DNA of 64,000 bases from Clostridia bacterium (lineage in GTDB: Bacteria > Bacillota > Clostridia > Christensenellales > Pumilibacteraceae). A program made the translations under genes and the position numbers. Where the stretch lies: positions 1 through 64,000 of the forward strand of contig JAFVXY010000013.1 of the NCBI GenBank assembly GCA_017500845.1, read 5' to 3'. The notes beneath the pieces were generated by a model. The model had not been told where the DNA came from, ran no database searches, and saw nothing but the letters and a program-made list of their open reading frames with translations. This document shows positions 53,901 through 62,014 of the stretch, one piece after another. The stretch's first letter is position 1, and every line of letters starts with the position of its first letter.

Positions 53901-54484
53901 TTTCGCATCTCCTCTATTAACTGTGCCACTACCTTAGGCAGAAGCTCGTGTTCTTTTGCTAATACTTTTTTCTGTAACGACTGAGGGGTGTCGTCCTCGT
54001 CAACCGCCACTCTTGCTTGGGCAATAATCTTGCCCGTGTCCGCGCCGCCGTCCACGTAATGAACGGTACAGCCGCTTTCTCTTTCGCCCGAGGCAATAAC
54101 CGCCTCGTGAACGTGCATACCGTACATTCCAACGCCGCCGAACTTTGGCAAAAGCGCAGGGTGAATATTGATAATTCTTCCCTCATACGCCTCCACGATA
54201 TTGGGCGAAAGAATTGTAAGATATCCTGCAAGCACGACTAAATCAATTTCGTTTTGACGAAGAAGCTCGATTATTTTGTCGAACATTTCTTCGCCGCTGT
54301 TATAATCCTTTTTACGAAAAACGACATAACGTATGCCGTTTTTTTGCGCACGTTCTATTGCGCCGATGTCGGGCTTGCTTGCAACAAGCAGCTTTATGTC
54401 AGCCCTGATCAGTCCGCTTTGTACGCCGTCAATCACCGACTGAAAATCGGTGCCGCCGCCCGAAGCAAAAACGGCTATGTTCAT
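53897..54484 (-). CDS. purN: Phosphoribosylglycinamide formyltransferase
   Basis: A 195-residue formyl-tetrahydrofolate-dependent enzyme. MNIAVFASGGGTDFQSVIDG is the phosphate site (SGGGTNFQ-type loop), LVVLAGYLTILSP and IINIHPALLPKFGG contain the catalytic Asn-His region, and HYVDGGADTGKII carries the catalytic Asp. It overlaps both neighbours by 4 nt, so translation is coupled. Confidence 0.96.
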   Translation of the reverse strand: MNIAVFASGGGTDFQSVIDGVQSGLIRADIKLLVASKPDIGAIERAQKNGIRYVVFRKKDYNSGEEMFDKIIELLRQNEIDLVVLAGYLTILSPNIVEAYEGRIINIHPALLPKFGGVGMYGMHVHEAVIASGERESGCTVHYVDGGADTGKIIAQARVAVDEDDTPQSLQKKVLAKEHELLPKVVAQLIEEMRK

Positions 54485-55497
54485 AAAATAACTCCGTTGC
54501 CCTCTACTACCTCGCCAAGACGAATGGGGTCCTCGCCGATAGACTTAAGATGAGCAATTGCCTTTTCTTCCTCTTCCTTTGCTACGCAGATAACGAGTCC
54601 CACGCCCATGTTGAAGGTGTTATACATCTTCTCGTCGCTGATTTCGGCACGATGCTGAAGCACCTTGAAAAGTCTGGGCAGCTCGTAAGAGCTTCGGTCG
54701 ATTTTTGCCGCCAAGCCCTCGGGCAAAATTCTGGGAATATTTTCGATAAAGCCGCCGCCCGTGATGTGCGCCATACCAAGCACGTCGCAGTTTTCGATAA
54801 GGCTTAGTGCCTGCTTTACGTAAATGCGAGTGGGAACAAGAATTACGTCTGCGGGAATAGCGCCAAGCTCCTCGTCGAACTTAAGAAGATTCTCCTTGTT
54901 GGGCTCAAAAATTTTGCGAACAAGCGAATAGCCGTTGCTGTGAACGCCCGAGGAGCGAAGACCGATAAGTCTGTCGCCTGCCTTGATGCGCTCGCCGGTT
55001 ATAATCTTGTTGCGCTTAGCAATGCCTACCGAGAAGCCTGCCATGTCGTAGTCGTCGCCCTCGTAGAAGCCGGGCATTTCGGCAGTTTCGCCGCCGATAA
55101 GCGCACAGCCAGCCATTTTGCAGCCCTCTGCTACACCCTTAACGATCTCGGCAACCTTGCCGGGAACGAGTCTTCCGAGTGCGATATAGTCAAGGAAGAT
55201 AAGCGGCTTTGCACCCTGACAAACGATGTCGTTTACGCACATTGCCACGCAGTCGATACCCACGGTGTCGTGCTTGTCAAGCACGAACGCGTACTTAAGC
55301 TTGGTGCCCACGCCGTCGGTGCCTGCAACCAAAACGTCCGCATTTTCGCCCTCGCCCAATGCATACAGTCCGCCAAACGAGCCGATGTCGCCCAAAACGC
55401 TGTCGTTGTACGTTTCCTTAACGTGCTTTTTCATGAGTTTCACAGCTTCGTAGCCGCGTTCTACGTCTACGCCTGCGCTCTTGTAATCAATCGCCAT
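54481..55497 (-). CDS. purM: Phosphoribosylformylglycinamidine cyclo-ligase
   Basis: The 338-residue AIR synthetase closes the imidazole ring. It starts MAIDYKSAGVDVERGYEAV, the family's entry motif. VAGTDGVGTKLKYAF, IGGETAEMPGFYEGDDYDMAGF and AHITGGGFIENIPRIL are conserved ATP and substrate blocks shared with PurL. It lies 9 nt behind purF with AAGGAGG. Confidence 0.97.
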   Translation of the reverse strand: MAIDYKSAGVDVERGYEAVKLMKKHVKETYNDSVLGDIGSFGGLYALGEGENADVLVAGTDGVGTKLKYAFVLDKHDTVGIDCVAMCVNDIVCQGAKPLIFLDYIALGRLVPGKVAEIVKGVAEGCKMAGCALIGGETAEMPGFYEGDDYDMAGFSVGIAKRNKIITGERIKAGDRLIGLRSSGVHSNGYSLVRKIFEPNKENLLKFDEELGAIPADVILVPTRIYVKQALSLIENCDVLGMAHITGGGFIENIPRILPEGLAAKIDRSSYELPRLFKVLQHRAEISDEKMYNTFNMGVGLVICVAKEEEEKAIAHLKSIGEDPIRLGEVVEGNGVIL

Positions 55498-55506
55498 AAA
55501 TCCTCC

Positions 55507-56931
55507 TTATATATCTAAAACGAATTTTCCACAGTTGAAGTTTTCCATATCAACAGGATACTTGCCGTCGAAGCAAGCGGCGCAGTACTCGCACTTTTTG
55601 CCGCCCGCCGCCTTGATAAGATAGTCAAGCGGCAAATAGTGAAGGCTGTCCGCACCGATAATCTTGCAAATTTCCTCCTCGGTCTTGTCCCAGCCGATAA
55701 GCTTTTCCTTAGAGTCGATGTCTACGCCAAAGTAGCACGGAAATTTAACCACCGGCGAAGCAATAAGCATATGTACCTCTTTTGCTCCGCAGTCGCGAAG
55801 AAGCTTGATGATCTTCATCGAGGTCGTGCCGCGAACGATGGAGTCGTCCACAAGGATAAGTCTTTTGCCATTGATGTTGTTCTTTATTGCGTTAAGCTTT
55901 ACTCTTACGCCCTTTTCGCGAAGCGCTTGGTTGGGCTGAATAAAGGTTCTACCAATGTATCTGTTTTTGCTGAGAGCGTCCACAAGCGGAAGTCCGGCGG
56001 TTTCCGCATAGCCGCGAGCCGCAACCACTGCCGAGTCAGGCACGCCTGCAACCACATCTGCGTCGATCTTGAACAGCTCCGCAAGGTGCTTGCCGCACTC
56101 ATAACGCATATCGTATACGTATTTTCCGTCCATTTCGGAGTCGCTACGAGCGAGGTATACGTACTCGAATACGCAGAGGTTCTTTTTTACGCCCGACAAG
56201 AACGTACTGCTCATATTGTTGTTTTCGTCAACCACTACGATTTCGCCCGGCTGAACGTCGCGAACAAATTCCGCATTGAGGGTATCGAGCGCACACGTTT
56301 CGCTTGCAAAGATTATGTCGTCGCCCTTCTTGCCGATAACAAGCGGCTTAAGACCGTAACGGTCGCGAACCGCAACCATCTTTCCGTCCGCTATTACCAC
56401 GAAGGAGAATGCTCCCTCAAGCTCGGCACTTGCCTTTTCGACGCCTTCAAGCAATCCGCCCTCGCTGTAAAGGTTGATAAGCGAAGCGATAACCTCACAG
56501 TCAATCGAGCTTTGGAAAACGTGACCCTTTTTGATAAGCGTGCTTTTTAGGCTGTCACAGTTGATAATGTTGCCGTTGTGAGCAATCGCCATACGGCCGA
56601 ATCTGCCGTAGAAGATGATGGGCTGAGCGTTGACTACGTTGTTGGAGTCGGAAGTAGAATATCTTACGTGACCGATAGCGCAGTCGCCGATGGGAAATTC
56701 CTTAAGGTTTTCCTCGTCAAAAACGTCATTGACAAGTCCCATCTTTTTGTAGTAGTAAACCTTGCGGGGTTCGTATGTAACTGCAATACCCGCGCTTTGC
56801 TGTCCGCGGTGCTGAAGCGCAAAAAGTCCAAAGTAGATATCGTACGCGAGCGCCTTTTTCTCGAGGCTTTTTATGCCGATGATTCCGCATTCCTCGTTAA
56901 GTTCCCTTTGGGGAACAATAATGCTGTTCAT
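55507..56931 (-). CDS. purF: Amidophosphoribosyltransferase
   Basis: PurF commits PRPP to purine synthesis. The 474-residue precursor has an N-terminal propeptide of 14 residues before the nucleophile Cys15 in NEECGIIGI. The glutaminase domain has FALQHRGQQSAGI; the PRTase domain has RLILVDDSIVRGTTSMKII. Cys residues in CEYCAACFDG near the end fit the Fe-S cluster ligands of the Bacillus type, whose loss by oxygen inactivates the enzyme. GGAGG precedes the ATG. Confidence 0.97.
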   Translation of the reverse strand: MNSIIVPQRELNEECGIIGIKSLEKKALAYDIYFGLFALQHRGQQSAGIAVTYEPRKVYYYKKMGLVNDVFDEENLKEFPIGDCAIGHVRYSTSDSNNVVNAQPIIFYGRFGRMAIAHNGNIINCDSLKSTLIKKGHVFQSSIDCEVIASLINLYSEGGLLEGVEKASAELEGAFSFVVIADGKMVAVRDRYGLKPLVIGKKGDDIIFASETCALDTLNAEFVRDVQPGEIVVVDENNNMSSTFLSGVKKNLCVFEYVYLARSDSEMDGKYVYDMRYECGKHLAELFKIDADVVAGVPDSAVVAARGYAETAGLPLVDALSKNRYIGRTFIQPNQALREKGVRVKLNAIKNNINGKRLILVDDSIVRGTTSMKIIKLLRDCGAKEVHMLIASPVVKFPCYFGVDIDSKEKLIGWDKTEEEICKIIGADSLHYLPLDYLIKAAGGKKCEYCAACFDGKYPVDMENFNCGKFVLDI

Positions 56932-56962
56932 TCTTATTTCCTCCGTCGCTAAAAAAAATCTA

Positions 56963-57445
56963 TTAAATTTCGAGTCCCTCGTTGCTGTCGATTACGGTCT
57001 GACGCATCTTTTGCTTGTACTCAATAAGCTTGTCCATAAGCATTTTGTCGCCAAGCGAAAGCATTTGCAAAGCAAGCAAGCCTGCGTTTTGTCCGCCGTT
57101 TACCGCCACCGTTGCAACAGGCACGCCGTTTGGCATCATAACAGTGGAAAGCAAGCTGTCCATTCCGTCCATAAACGAGCTTTTTACGGGCAAGCCGATA
57201 ACGGGAAGCGGAGTAGAAGCCGCAATAAAGCCTGCAAGATGAGCAGCCTTGCCCGCAACGGCAATAATAACCCTTACGCCGCGTTCAAGTGCCGAAGATG
57301 CAAGTGCGGAAACCTCGCTTGGTGTACGGTGCGCGCTAAGCACCTTAACCTCTACGTCAACGCCGAATTCCTTAAGCACTGTCGCCGCAGGACGGGCAAC
57401 GTCTAAGTCGCTTTTGCTTCCCATAATAATTTCTACGGTTGCCAT
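56963..57445 (-). CDS. purE: N5-carboxyaminoimidazole ribonucleotide mutase
   Basis: A 160-residue PurE. VEIIMGSKSDLDVARPA is the CAIR-binding loop, VLSAHRTPSEV carries the catalytic His, and LPVIGLPVKSSFMDGMDSLLSTVMMPNGVPVATVAV the conserved core. No purK is in the operon, so this could be a class II PurE (AIR carboxylase) using CO2 directly, as in some anaerobes, or purK is elsewhere. First gene of purEFMNHDL. Confidence 0.96.
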   Translation of the reverse strand: MATVEIIMGSKSDLDVARPAATVLKEFGVDVEVKVLSAHRTPSEVSALASSALERGVRVIIAVAGKAAHLAGFIAASTPLPVIGLPVKSSFMDGMDSLLSTVMMPNGVPVATVAVNGGQNAGLLALQMLSLGDKMLMDKLIEYKQKMRQTVIDSNEGLEI

Positions 57446-57475
57446 AAAAATTCACCTCAAACAAAAATATATTGT

Positions 57476-57504
57476 AGTATATCAAAAATGCGAAAAAAAT
57501 GCAA
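57476..57504 (-). promoter_or_regulatory. Promoter of the purEFMNHDL operon
   Basis: Minus-strand -35 TTGCAT (57499-57504), 17-bp spacer, -10 TATACT (57476-57481). The leader of about 24 nt is too short for a purine riboswitch. Confidence 0.75.
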
Positions 57505-57671
57505 GCATTTTTATTGTCATATCATACCTCAAGCATATTTTTTTGCCGCCAAAAGCCAAGCAAAACCAAATATTGCCAAGCATATTTTGCGCCCCACCTT
57601 AATCAAAATACCCTCGCCATTGCATAAAGCCTCGGTTATAATTAGCCTGTGCTTGGGCATATACTTACCGT

Positions 57672-58421
57672 ATGAGCGTTTGGCAAGCAATAATCGTAGG
57701 AATAATTCAGGGGCTAACCGAGTTTTTGCCGGTATCGAGCAGTGGTCATATACTTATTGCCGAGAGGCTGCTCGGCGTGCAAAGCGACCTTAGCTTTACT
57801 CTTATGCTGCACGTTGCCACCCTGCTTGCGGTATGCATTGTAATGCGAAAGGACCTGATTATGCTTATACGCACTCCAAAAAGGTGGGGGCACGTTATTG
57901 TCGCATCGCTGTTTTCGCTTGGAGTAATTTTTGCGTTGAACCCCATTTTGGACGTTGCCTTGGACGGAGTTTTACTTCCGTTTGCCTTTTTGCTTACTGC
58001 CGCTCTACTGCTTGCAAGCGGGTTTCGTAAGCCCTTCAAAACAGAAATTTCCTGCTTTGATGCGGCAATTATCGGCGCCATGCAGGGGCTTGCCGTAATA
58101 CCCGGGCTGTCAAGAAGCGGCTCTACCGTATCCACCTCGCTGTTGCTTGGCAACGAGCGTGAAAAGTCGGTGTCCTTTAGCTTTTTGCTTTCTATCCCTA
58201 TAATTATTGGCTCGGCGCTTCTTGATATAATTACTACGGGACTTGGTAGCACGCCCCTTTTGCCGCTGATATTTGGCTTTATCGCCGCACTAATAAGCGG
58301 TTACTTTGCCATAAAGGTAATGTTTAAGCTAACCTCGGCGGCGTATGACGGCTTTGCGATATACCTTATTGCCCTATCTGTTTTGATGTTTATCAACGAC
58401 TATGCCTTGCATCTTTTTTAG
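57672..58421 (+). CDS. uppP: Undecaprenyl-diphosphatase
   Basis: UppP (BacA) recycles the C55 lipid carrier for cell-wall synthesis and can give bacitracin resistance. The 249-residue membrane protein has QGLTEFLPVSSSGHILIAE, with the catalytic Glu and Ser-rich loop, and the second motif GLAVIPGLSRSGSTVSTSLLLG. About eight membrane helices are visible. There is no Shine-Dalgarno; a TATACT at 57660-57665 lies 6 nt before the ATG, so it may be leaderless. Confidence 0.95.
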   Translation: MSVWQAIIVGIIQGLTEFLPVSSSGHILIAERLLGVQSDLSFTLMLHVATLLAVCIVMRKDLIMLIRTPKRWGHVIVASLFSLGVIFALNPILDVALDGVLLPFAFLLTAALLLASGFRKPFKTEISCFDAAIIGAMQGLAVIPGLSRSGSTVSTSLLLGNEREKSVSFSFLLSIPIIIGSALLDIITTGLGSTPLLPLIFGFIAALISGYFAIKVMFKLTSAAYDGFAIYLIALSVLMFINDYALHLF

Positions 58422-58474
58422 CGTGTGACACAAAATGCACGTATAGTGCGCCGTTTTTCGTACATACTAAGGGT

Positions 58475-58978
58475 ATGCAAAACGAAATGACAAAAACCAA
58501 ATCAAACAAATTTTGGACATTTATCGGCTGTGTGCTGTTCACCTTAGGCGTGGGAACGCTTAGCGGCTTCCTTAGTGGAGCTATGCGTGGTTATGTGGGA
58601 ATAAATACGCCCGACTTCGCCCCGCCCGACTGGATTTTTAGCGTGGTGTGGACGGTGCTTTACGTAATGATAGGCTGGTCGCTTTATCTTGCGATCACCT
58701 ACCGTCCCATCGACCGCACGGGTGAGCATATAAAAAACGCATTTATTGTACTGTGGTTTGTTCAGCTGGCGCTAAACGTGCTTTGGCCGTTCATCTTCTT
58801 TAACGTTGATTACACCATAGCTTTTGTAATAGACGCCCTGCTCGTGGCGGCGGTAACCTCGCTTGTCACCTTGGGATTTTTTATGCGCCCCCTAAGCTCG
58901 GTTATGCTTCTTCCCTACTGGGGTTGGCTTATCTTTGCGGCAGTAGAAAACTTGATGATTATAGTCCTCAACGCCTAA
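58475..58978 (+). CDS. TspO/MBR-family membrane protein
   Basis: A 167-residue, five-helix protein of the TspO (tryptophan-rich sensory protein) family, which binds tetrapyrroles and steroids. Family residues seen are APPDWIFSVVWTVLYVMIGWSLYL, the Trp pair of helix 2, and FVQLALNVLWPFIFF. A short polar N-terminus (MQNEMTKTKSNK) precedes helix 1. A CATACT at 58463-58468 sits 6 nt before the ATG. Its partner uppP is 53 nt upstream; a shared transcript is possible. Confidence 0.9.
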   Translation: MQNEMTKTKSNKFWTFIGCVLFTLGVGTLSGFLSGAMRGYVGINTPDFAPPDWIFSVVWTVLYVMIGWSLYLAITYRPIDRTGEHIKNAFIVLWFVQLALNVLWPFIFFNVDYTIAFVIDALLVAAVTSLVTLGFFMRPLSSVMLLPYWGWLIFAAVENLMIIVLNA

Positions 58979-59078
58979 CAGACAAAGCCTGTTTTTGGGC
59001 GCAATTAGGTTTATTACGCTAAACAAGCCTTACTTGCGCTGTAACAAGCAAAGCTTGGCTTTGGGCGCAGGCAAAGCC
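58977..59078. repeat. Mosaic intergenic repeat, copy 4 (longest)
   Basis: In order: CAGACAAAGCCTG and a T run, GGGCGCAA, ACGCTAAACAAGCCT, TTGCGCTG, AACAAGCAAAGCTTGG, CTTTGGGCGC and AGGCAAAGCCTG. The GCGCAA / TTGCGC halves can pair. Module order differs from the copy at 10518. Confidence 0.65.
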
Positions 59079-59105
59079 TGATATTATCACACACCTTATA
59101 ACACA

Positions 59106-59135
59106 AAAACGGCGGGTACGTACCCACCGTTTTTT
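59106..59135 (-). terminator. Terminator of acpP
   Basis: Minus-strand stem ACGGTGGGTAC / GTACCCGCCGT with a U run; the loop is minimal because GTAC is itself a palindrome. Confidence 0.8.
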
Positions 59136-59146
59136 GTTTTTATTTT

Positions 59147-59359
59147 TTATTTGCTAAGAATATCAACAATCTCTTTTACTGCGTTTACCTGAATATCATC
59201 GGGGAACTGCATATCGAATTCGTCCTCGAGGCGCATCAAAAGCTCTACCTTGTCAAGGGAGTCAAAGCCAAGCTCATCAAAGGTGGTTTCGGGCTTAAGC
59301 TCGATTTGCTCACCTCTATAATCGCAAACAATTTCCTGTAATTTTTTGAGTATATCCAT
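59147..59359 (-). CDS. acpP: Acyl carrier protein
   Basis: A 70-residue acidic four-helix carrier. The phosphopantetheine attachment site is Ser34 in DELGFDSLDKVELLMRLED. Helix 2 after the Ser is acidic, as needed for enzyme docking. No fatty-acid genes are near, and it has its own promoter, so it is either the general ACP or a specialised one; sequence alone does not decide. AAGGAG precedes the ATG. Confidence 0.93.
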   Translation of the reverse strand: MDILKKLQEIVCDYRGEQIELKPETTFDELGFDSLDKVELLMRLEDEFDMQFPDDIQVNAVKEIVDILSK

Positions 59360-59410
59360 TTTTGTATTCTCCTTTTACGCCGCGAATGAAATATCTTGCG
59401 GCTGAATGTG

Positions 59411-59444
59411 GGTGTATTATACACCTAAAATATATTTTTGTCAA
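59411..59444 (-). promoter_or_regulatory. acpP promoter with palindrome over the -10 box
   Basis: Minus-strand -35 TTGACA (59439-59444), 17-bp spacer, -10 TATAAT (59416-59421). A perfect 7+1+7 palindrome GGTGTATTATACACC (59411-59425) covers the -10 box and is a good operator candidate. Confidence 0.75.
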
Positions 59445-59502
59445 GTATATAACGTGCCTTAATTTTGGGCCGTATCATAACCAATACGGCAAGGCACAGC
59501 AC

Positions 59503-59531
59503 TTGACAAAGCCGAGTCTTTTGTTTATACT
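59503..59531 (+). promoter_or_regulatory. Promoter of the NrdG-like gene, leaderless
   Basis: -35 TTGACA (59503-59508), 17-bp spacer, -10 TATACT (59526-59531). Seven nt on is exactly the A of ATG 59538, and no Shine-Dalgarno is present. This is the clearest leaderless case in the window. Confidence 0.8.
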
Positions 59532-59537
59532 ACTGTT

Positions 59538-60230
59538 ATGGAAATTTTTGGCATAGAAAAGCTTTCGCTTGTGGATTATGACGGATACGTTGCGGCAACG
59601 CTGTTTACCGCTTCCTGCAATTATAGGTGCGGCTTTTGTCACAATTCGCCGCTTGTTTTGGGTTCAAAAAGCCTTACCCCTATCCCCACGGACGAGATTT
59701 TTGAATATCTGACTAAGCGCAAGGGTATTTTGGACGGAGTATGTATATCGGGTGGCGAGCCTACCCTGCACGACGATTTGCCCAAGCTGTGTCAAAAAAT
59801 CAAAGCACTTGGGTATCGTATAAAGCTGGACACCAACGGAACCAACCCCACCATGCTACGTATGCTTATAGACAACAAGCTTATAGATTACGTTGCTATG
59901 GACATAAAAAACAGCCTGCCCTCTTACGGCAAAACGGTCGGCATAGACTACTACGACACGGCAAACGTACAGCGAAGCGCTCGCCTTTTGATGTCCGACG
60001 TAATAAGCTATGAATTCCGCACCACCCTTATAAAAGAATATCACACCAAGCAGGATATGACGCTTATAGGCGAATGGATAGCCGGTGCGGAAAAATACGC
60101 CCTGCAACGGTTTAAGGACACGGGCAGCTGTCTTTCTTCGGGATTAAGCGAGGTCGACCCCACCACCGCAAGGCAATATCTTGACCTTATCCGTGAGTAT
60201 GTGCCAAACACAATTCTAAGGGGATACTAA
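59538..60230 (+). CDS. nrdG: Anaerobic ribonucleotide reductase activase, NrdG2-like radical SAM
   Basis: A 230-residue radical SAM protein. The cluster motif is Cys27-Cys31-Cys34 in FTASCNYRCGFCHNSPL, followed by ISGGEPTLH and LDTNGTNP. The N-terminal GIEKLSLVDYDGYVAATLF is typical of the TIGR02495-type activases that install a glycyl radical in class III ribonucleotide reductase. No nrdD is next to it. Related activases for other glycyl-radical enzymes look similar, so the target is likely but not certain. Its presence implies anaerobic life. Confidence 0.88.
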   Translation: MEIFGIEKLSLVDYDGYVAATLFTASCNYRCGFCHNSPLVLGSKSLTPIPTDEIFEYLTKRKGILDGVCISGGEPTLHDDLPKLCQKIKALGYRIKLDTNGTNPTMLRMLIDNKLIDYVAMDIKNSLPSYGKTVGIDYYDTANVQRSARLLMSDVISYEFRTTLIKEYHTKQDMTLIGEWIAGAEKYALQRFKDTGSCLSSGLSEVDPTTARQYLDLIREYVPNTILRGY

Positions 60231-60238
60231 CCAAATAA

Positions 60239-60268
60239 TGGCGCGACTATCATCTAATAATCGCGCCA
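60239..60268. other. Hairpin TGGCGCGA / TCGCGCCA left of the AAA gene
   Basis: Arms at 60239-60246 and 60261-60268 pair perfectly; no U tail, so it is a poor terminator. The same 8-mer recurs in a hairpin on the other side of the AAA gene (61751-61777). Confidence 0.5.
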
Positions 60269-60404
60269 CGATGTGTTTTAGATAAACACTATTAGCATTT
60301 TGGTTTTTGAATTTTTATAAGAATGTTTTCTCTTTTTTATTTTTGGCTTAGTCACAACCTGCTGGTGATATTAAAATCAACCGTCTTTTGCGACAACCTT
60401 GTTT

Positions 60405-61634
60405 TTATATCATCCAAATTGGGACGATAAGATTATCTTTGTCAAATGCCCCGAATTGTTCAGCCATGCATAGGACTGCGCCGGTGCCGACTTGCAACGG
60501 ACCGCGGTCGATTACGCCAAATGTACGAATAATGCGCTTGTCGGGCATAGCAGTTTTCTTGATTTCCAAGGGATAAAGCCTGCCGTCGCCTTCCATAACA
60601 ACGTCGATTTCCTTAGCATCCTTATCACGGTAAAAGTAAAGATACGGCTGAAGTCCTGCATTTTGATATCCCTTCATTATTTCTGATATCGTGAAGTTTT
60701 CAAGGAGTGCGCCGCTCATCGCTCCGCTTTCGGCAACCTCTGGGCTTGACCATTTTGTGAGATAGCACACAAGTCCTGTATCATAGAAATAAACCTTAGG
60801 CGTTTTAATTGTGCGTTTGAGCACATTATTGGAGTATGGATGGAGCATAAAAATGATCCCCAGCGTTTCAAGAATATCCACCCACGTCTTTGCCATAGCC
60901 ATATCAATATCGGCATCGTCCGCAATGGCTTTATAATTGAGCAGTTGCGAGGTTCTTGTCGCGACTGCAGTAATAAAGCGGTTAAATTTAAGAGCATCTA
61001 CCGTTCCTGAGATATCACGCACGTCGCGTTCCACATACGTCGAAATATAGGACGAGTAATACATATTTCGGTCAGGATAAAGCTTTGCGATGATACCGGG
61101 CATTGAGCCTCGCCAAATACGTTCAAACAATGTAGGCGTATCTACGGATTCAATCTTTTTACTTTCAGCAAGAAGAGTTTCCATTTTTGTTGCGAAAGGA
61201 ATACACTCTGCGCCGATGATTTCACGCTGTGACATGGGCGACATGTGCAGGAGCGCTACACGTCCTGCGAGCGATTCCTGTACACCTTTCATTAAACGAA
61301 AAATTTGCGAACCCGTCATCCAAAAATCTCCCGGATTGTGGTGTTCGTCAATATGAATTTTAATATAAGTAAACAATTCAGGCGCGTACTGAACCTCGTC
61401 AATTAAAACGGGGGGCTTATGCATTTGCAAAAACAGCGCAGGATCGTTCTTTGCCATAGCGCGCGTTGTAAGGTCATCAAGAGATACGTATTCACGCCCC
61501 TTGTTTTCCTTTTCCGCAAGAGCACGAAGCATGGTCGTTTTACCTGCCTGGCGCGGTCCGGTCAAAAGTATGGCTGAATATGACCGCGACAGCTCTAAAA
61601 TTCGATTTTCCATGTGGCGGTAGATATAACTCAT
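60405..61634 (-). CDS. AAA-family ATPase with DUF4143
   Basis: The 409-residue protein has an N-terminal AAA_14 ATPase domain (Walker A GPRQAGKTTMLR near residue 30; Walker B VLIDEVQYAPE; sensor FWMTGSQIFRLM) and a C-terminal DUF4143 domain with a PD-(D/E)XK-like end (FYRDKDAKEIDVVMEGDGRLYPLEIKK). Such stand-alone ATPases are common accessory genes of gut bacteria, often mobile or linked to toxin-antitoxin-like behaviour, with unproven function. The start is ATG 61634 because GGAGGAG lies directly before it. Confidence 0.9.
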   Translation of the reverse strand: MSYIYRHMENRILELSRSYSAILLTGPRQAGKTTMLRALAEKENKGREYVSLDDLTTRAMAKNDPALFLQMHKPPVLIDEVQYAPELFTYIKIHIDEHHNPGDFWMTGSQIFRLMKGVQESLAGRVALLHMSPMSQREIIGAECIPFATKMETLLAESKKIESVDTPTLFERIWRGSMPGIIAKLYPDRNMYYSSYISTYVERDVRDISGTVDALKFNRFITAVATRTSQLLNYKAIADDADIDMAMAKTWVDILETLGIIFMLHPYSNNVLKRTIKTPKVYFYDTGLVCYLTKWSSPEVAESGAMSGALLENFTISEIMKGYQNAGLQPYLYFYRDKDAKEIDVVMEGDGRLYPLEIKKTAMPDKRIIRTFGVIDRGPLQVGTGAVLCMAEQFGAFDKDNLIVPIWMI

Positions 61635-61676
61635 AAACTCCTCCATTTACACCTATAGCATTCTAACACTAAAAGT

Positions 61677-61705
61677 ATTATACTCTGATTTTATCCACTC
61701 GTCAA
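61677..61705 (-). promoter_or_regulatory. Promoter of the AAA/DUF4143 gene
   Basis: Minus-strand -35 TTGACG (61700-61705), 17-bp spacer, -10 TATAAT (61677-61682). Confidence 0.7.
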
Positions 61706-61710
61706 TACTT

Positions 61711-61777
61711 TTTCGGCTGATTTTATAAATTTTCTAAAATTAGCCGAAAATCGCGCCAGGGCGTGAAGATGGCGCGG
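61711..61777. repeat. Two adjacent hairpins right of the AAA gene
   Basis: Hairpin 1: TTTCGGCT (61711-61718) pairs with AGCCGAAA (61742-61749), extended by ATTTTA/TAAAAT. Hairpin 2: TCGCGCCA (61751-61758) pairs with TGGCGCGG (61770-61777). The 61778-61930 stretch that follows shows nothing I can name. Confidence 0.5.
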
Positions 61778-61930
61778 TTTATTTTCATAGCAGATGTTGA
61801 ATTTGCCTTTAACAATTTGCTTTTTTTGAGGGAGTGCGATTTATACGTATAGGTATCAAAAAATCGTTATAGGACTAAAAAGCAACCAAGATCACCAAAA
61901 ATTACATAAAAATCGACCTATATACCTTAT

Positions 61931-62014
61931 TTACCAAACGACAATCTCGCCGTCATTGCCATAGTGCCAGAAGCTACCCTCTACTTGCGGCTGAGTATAA
62001 TTTTTTCGCCACAA
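61931..62014 (-). pseudogene. Possible 3' remnant of a gene cut by repeat copy A
   Basis: The minus strand encodes LWRKNYTQPQVEG, then SFWHYGNDGEIVVW and a stop at 61931. The sequence looks protein-like and continues without a break into the repeat at 62012, suggesting the repeat inserted into or fused with an older gene. No intact parent is present. Confidence 0.3.

Noticed and set aside
57446..57671. Purine (guanine) riboswitch upstream of purE
   Set aside because: The promoter leaves a leader of about 24 nt, too short for the aptamer.
61778..61930. A gene or RNA between the hairpins and the repeat cluster
   Set aside because: No frame with a start and ribosome site and no stable structure beyond short chance palindromes was seen.
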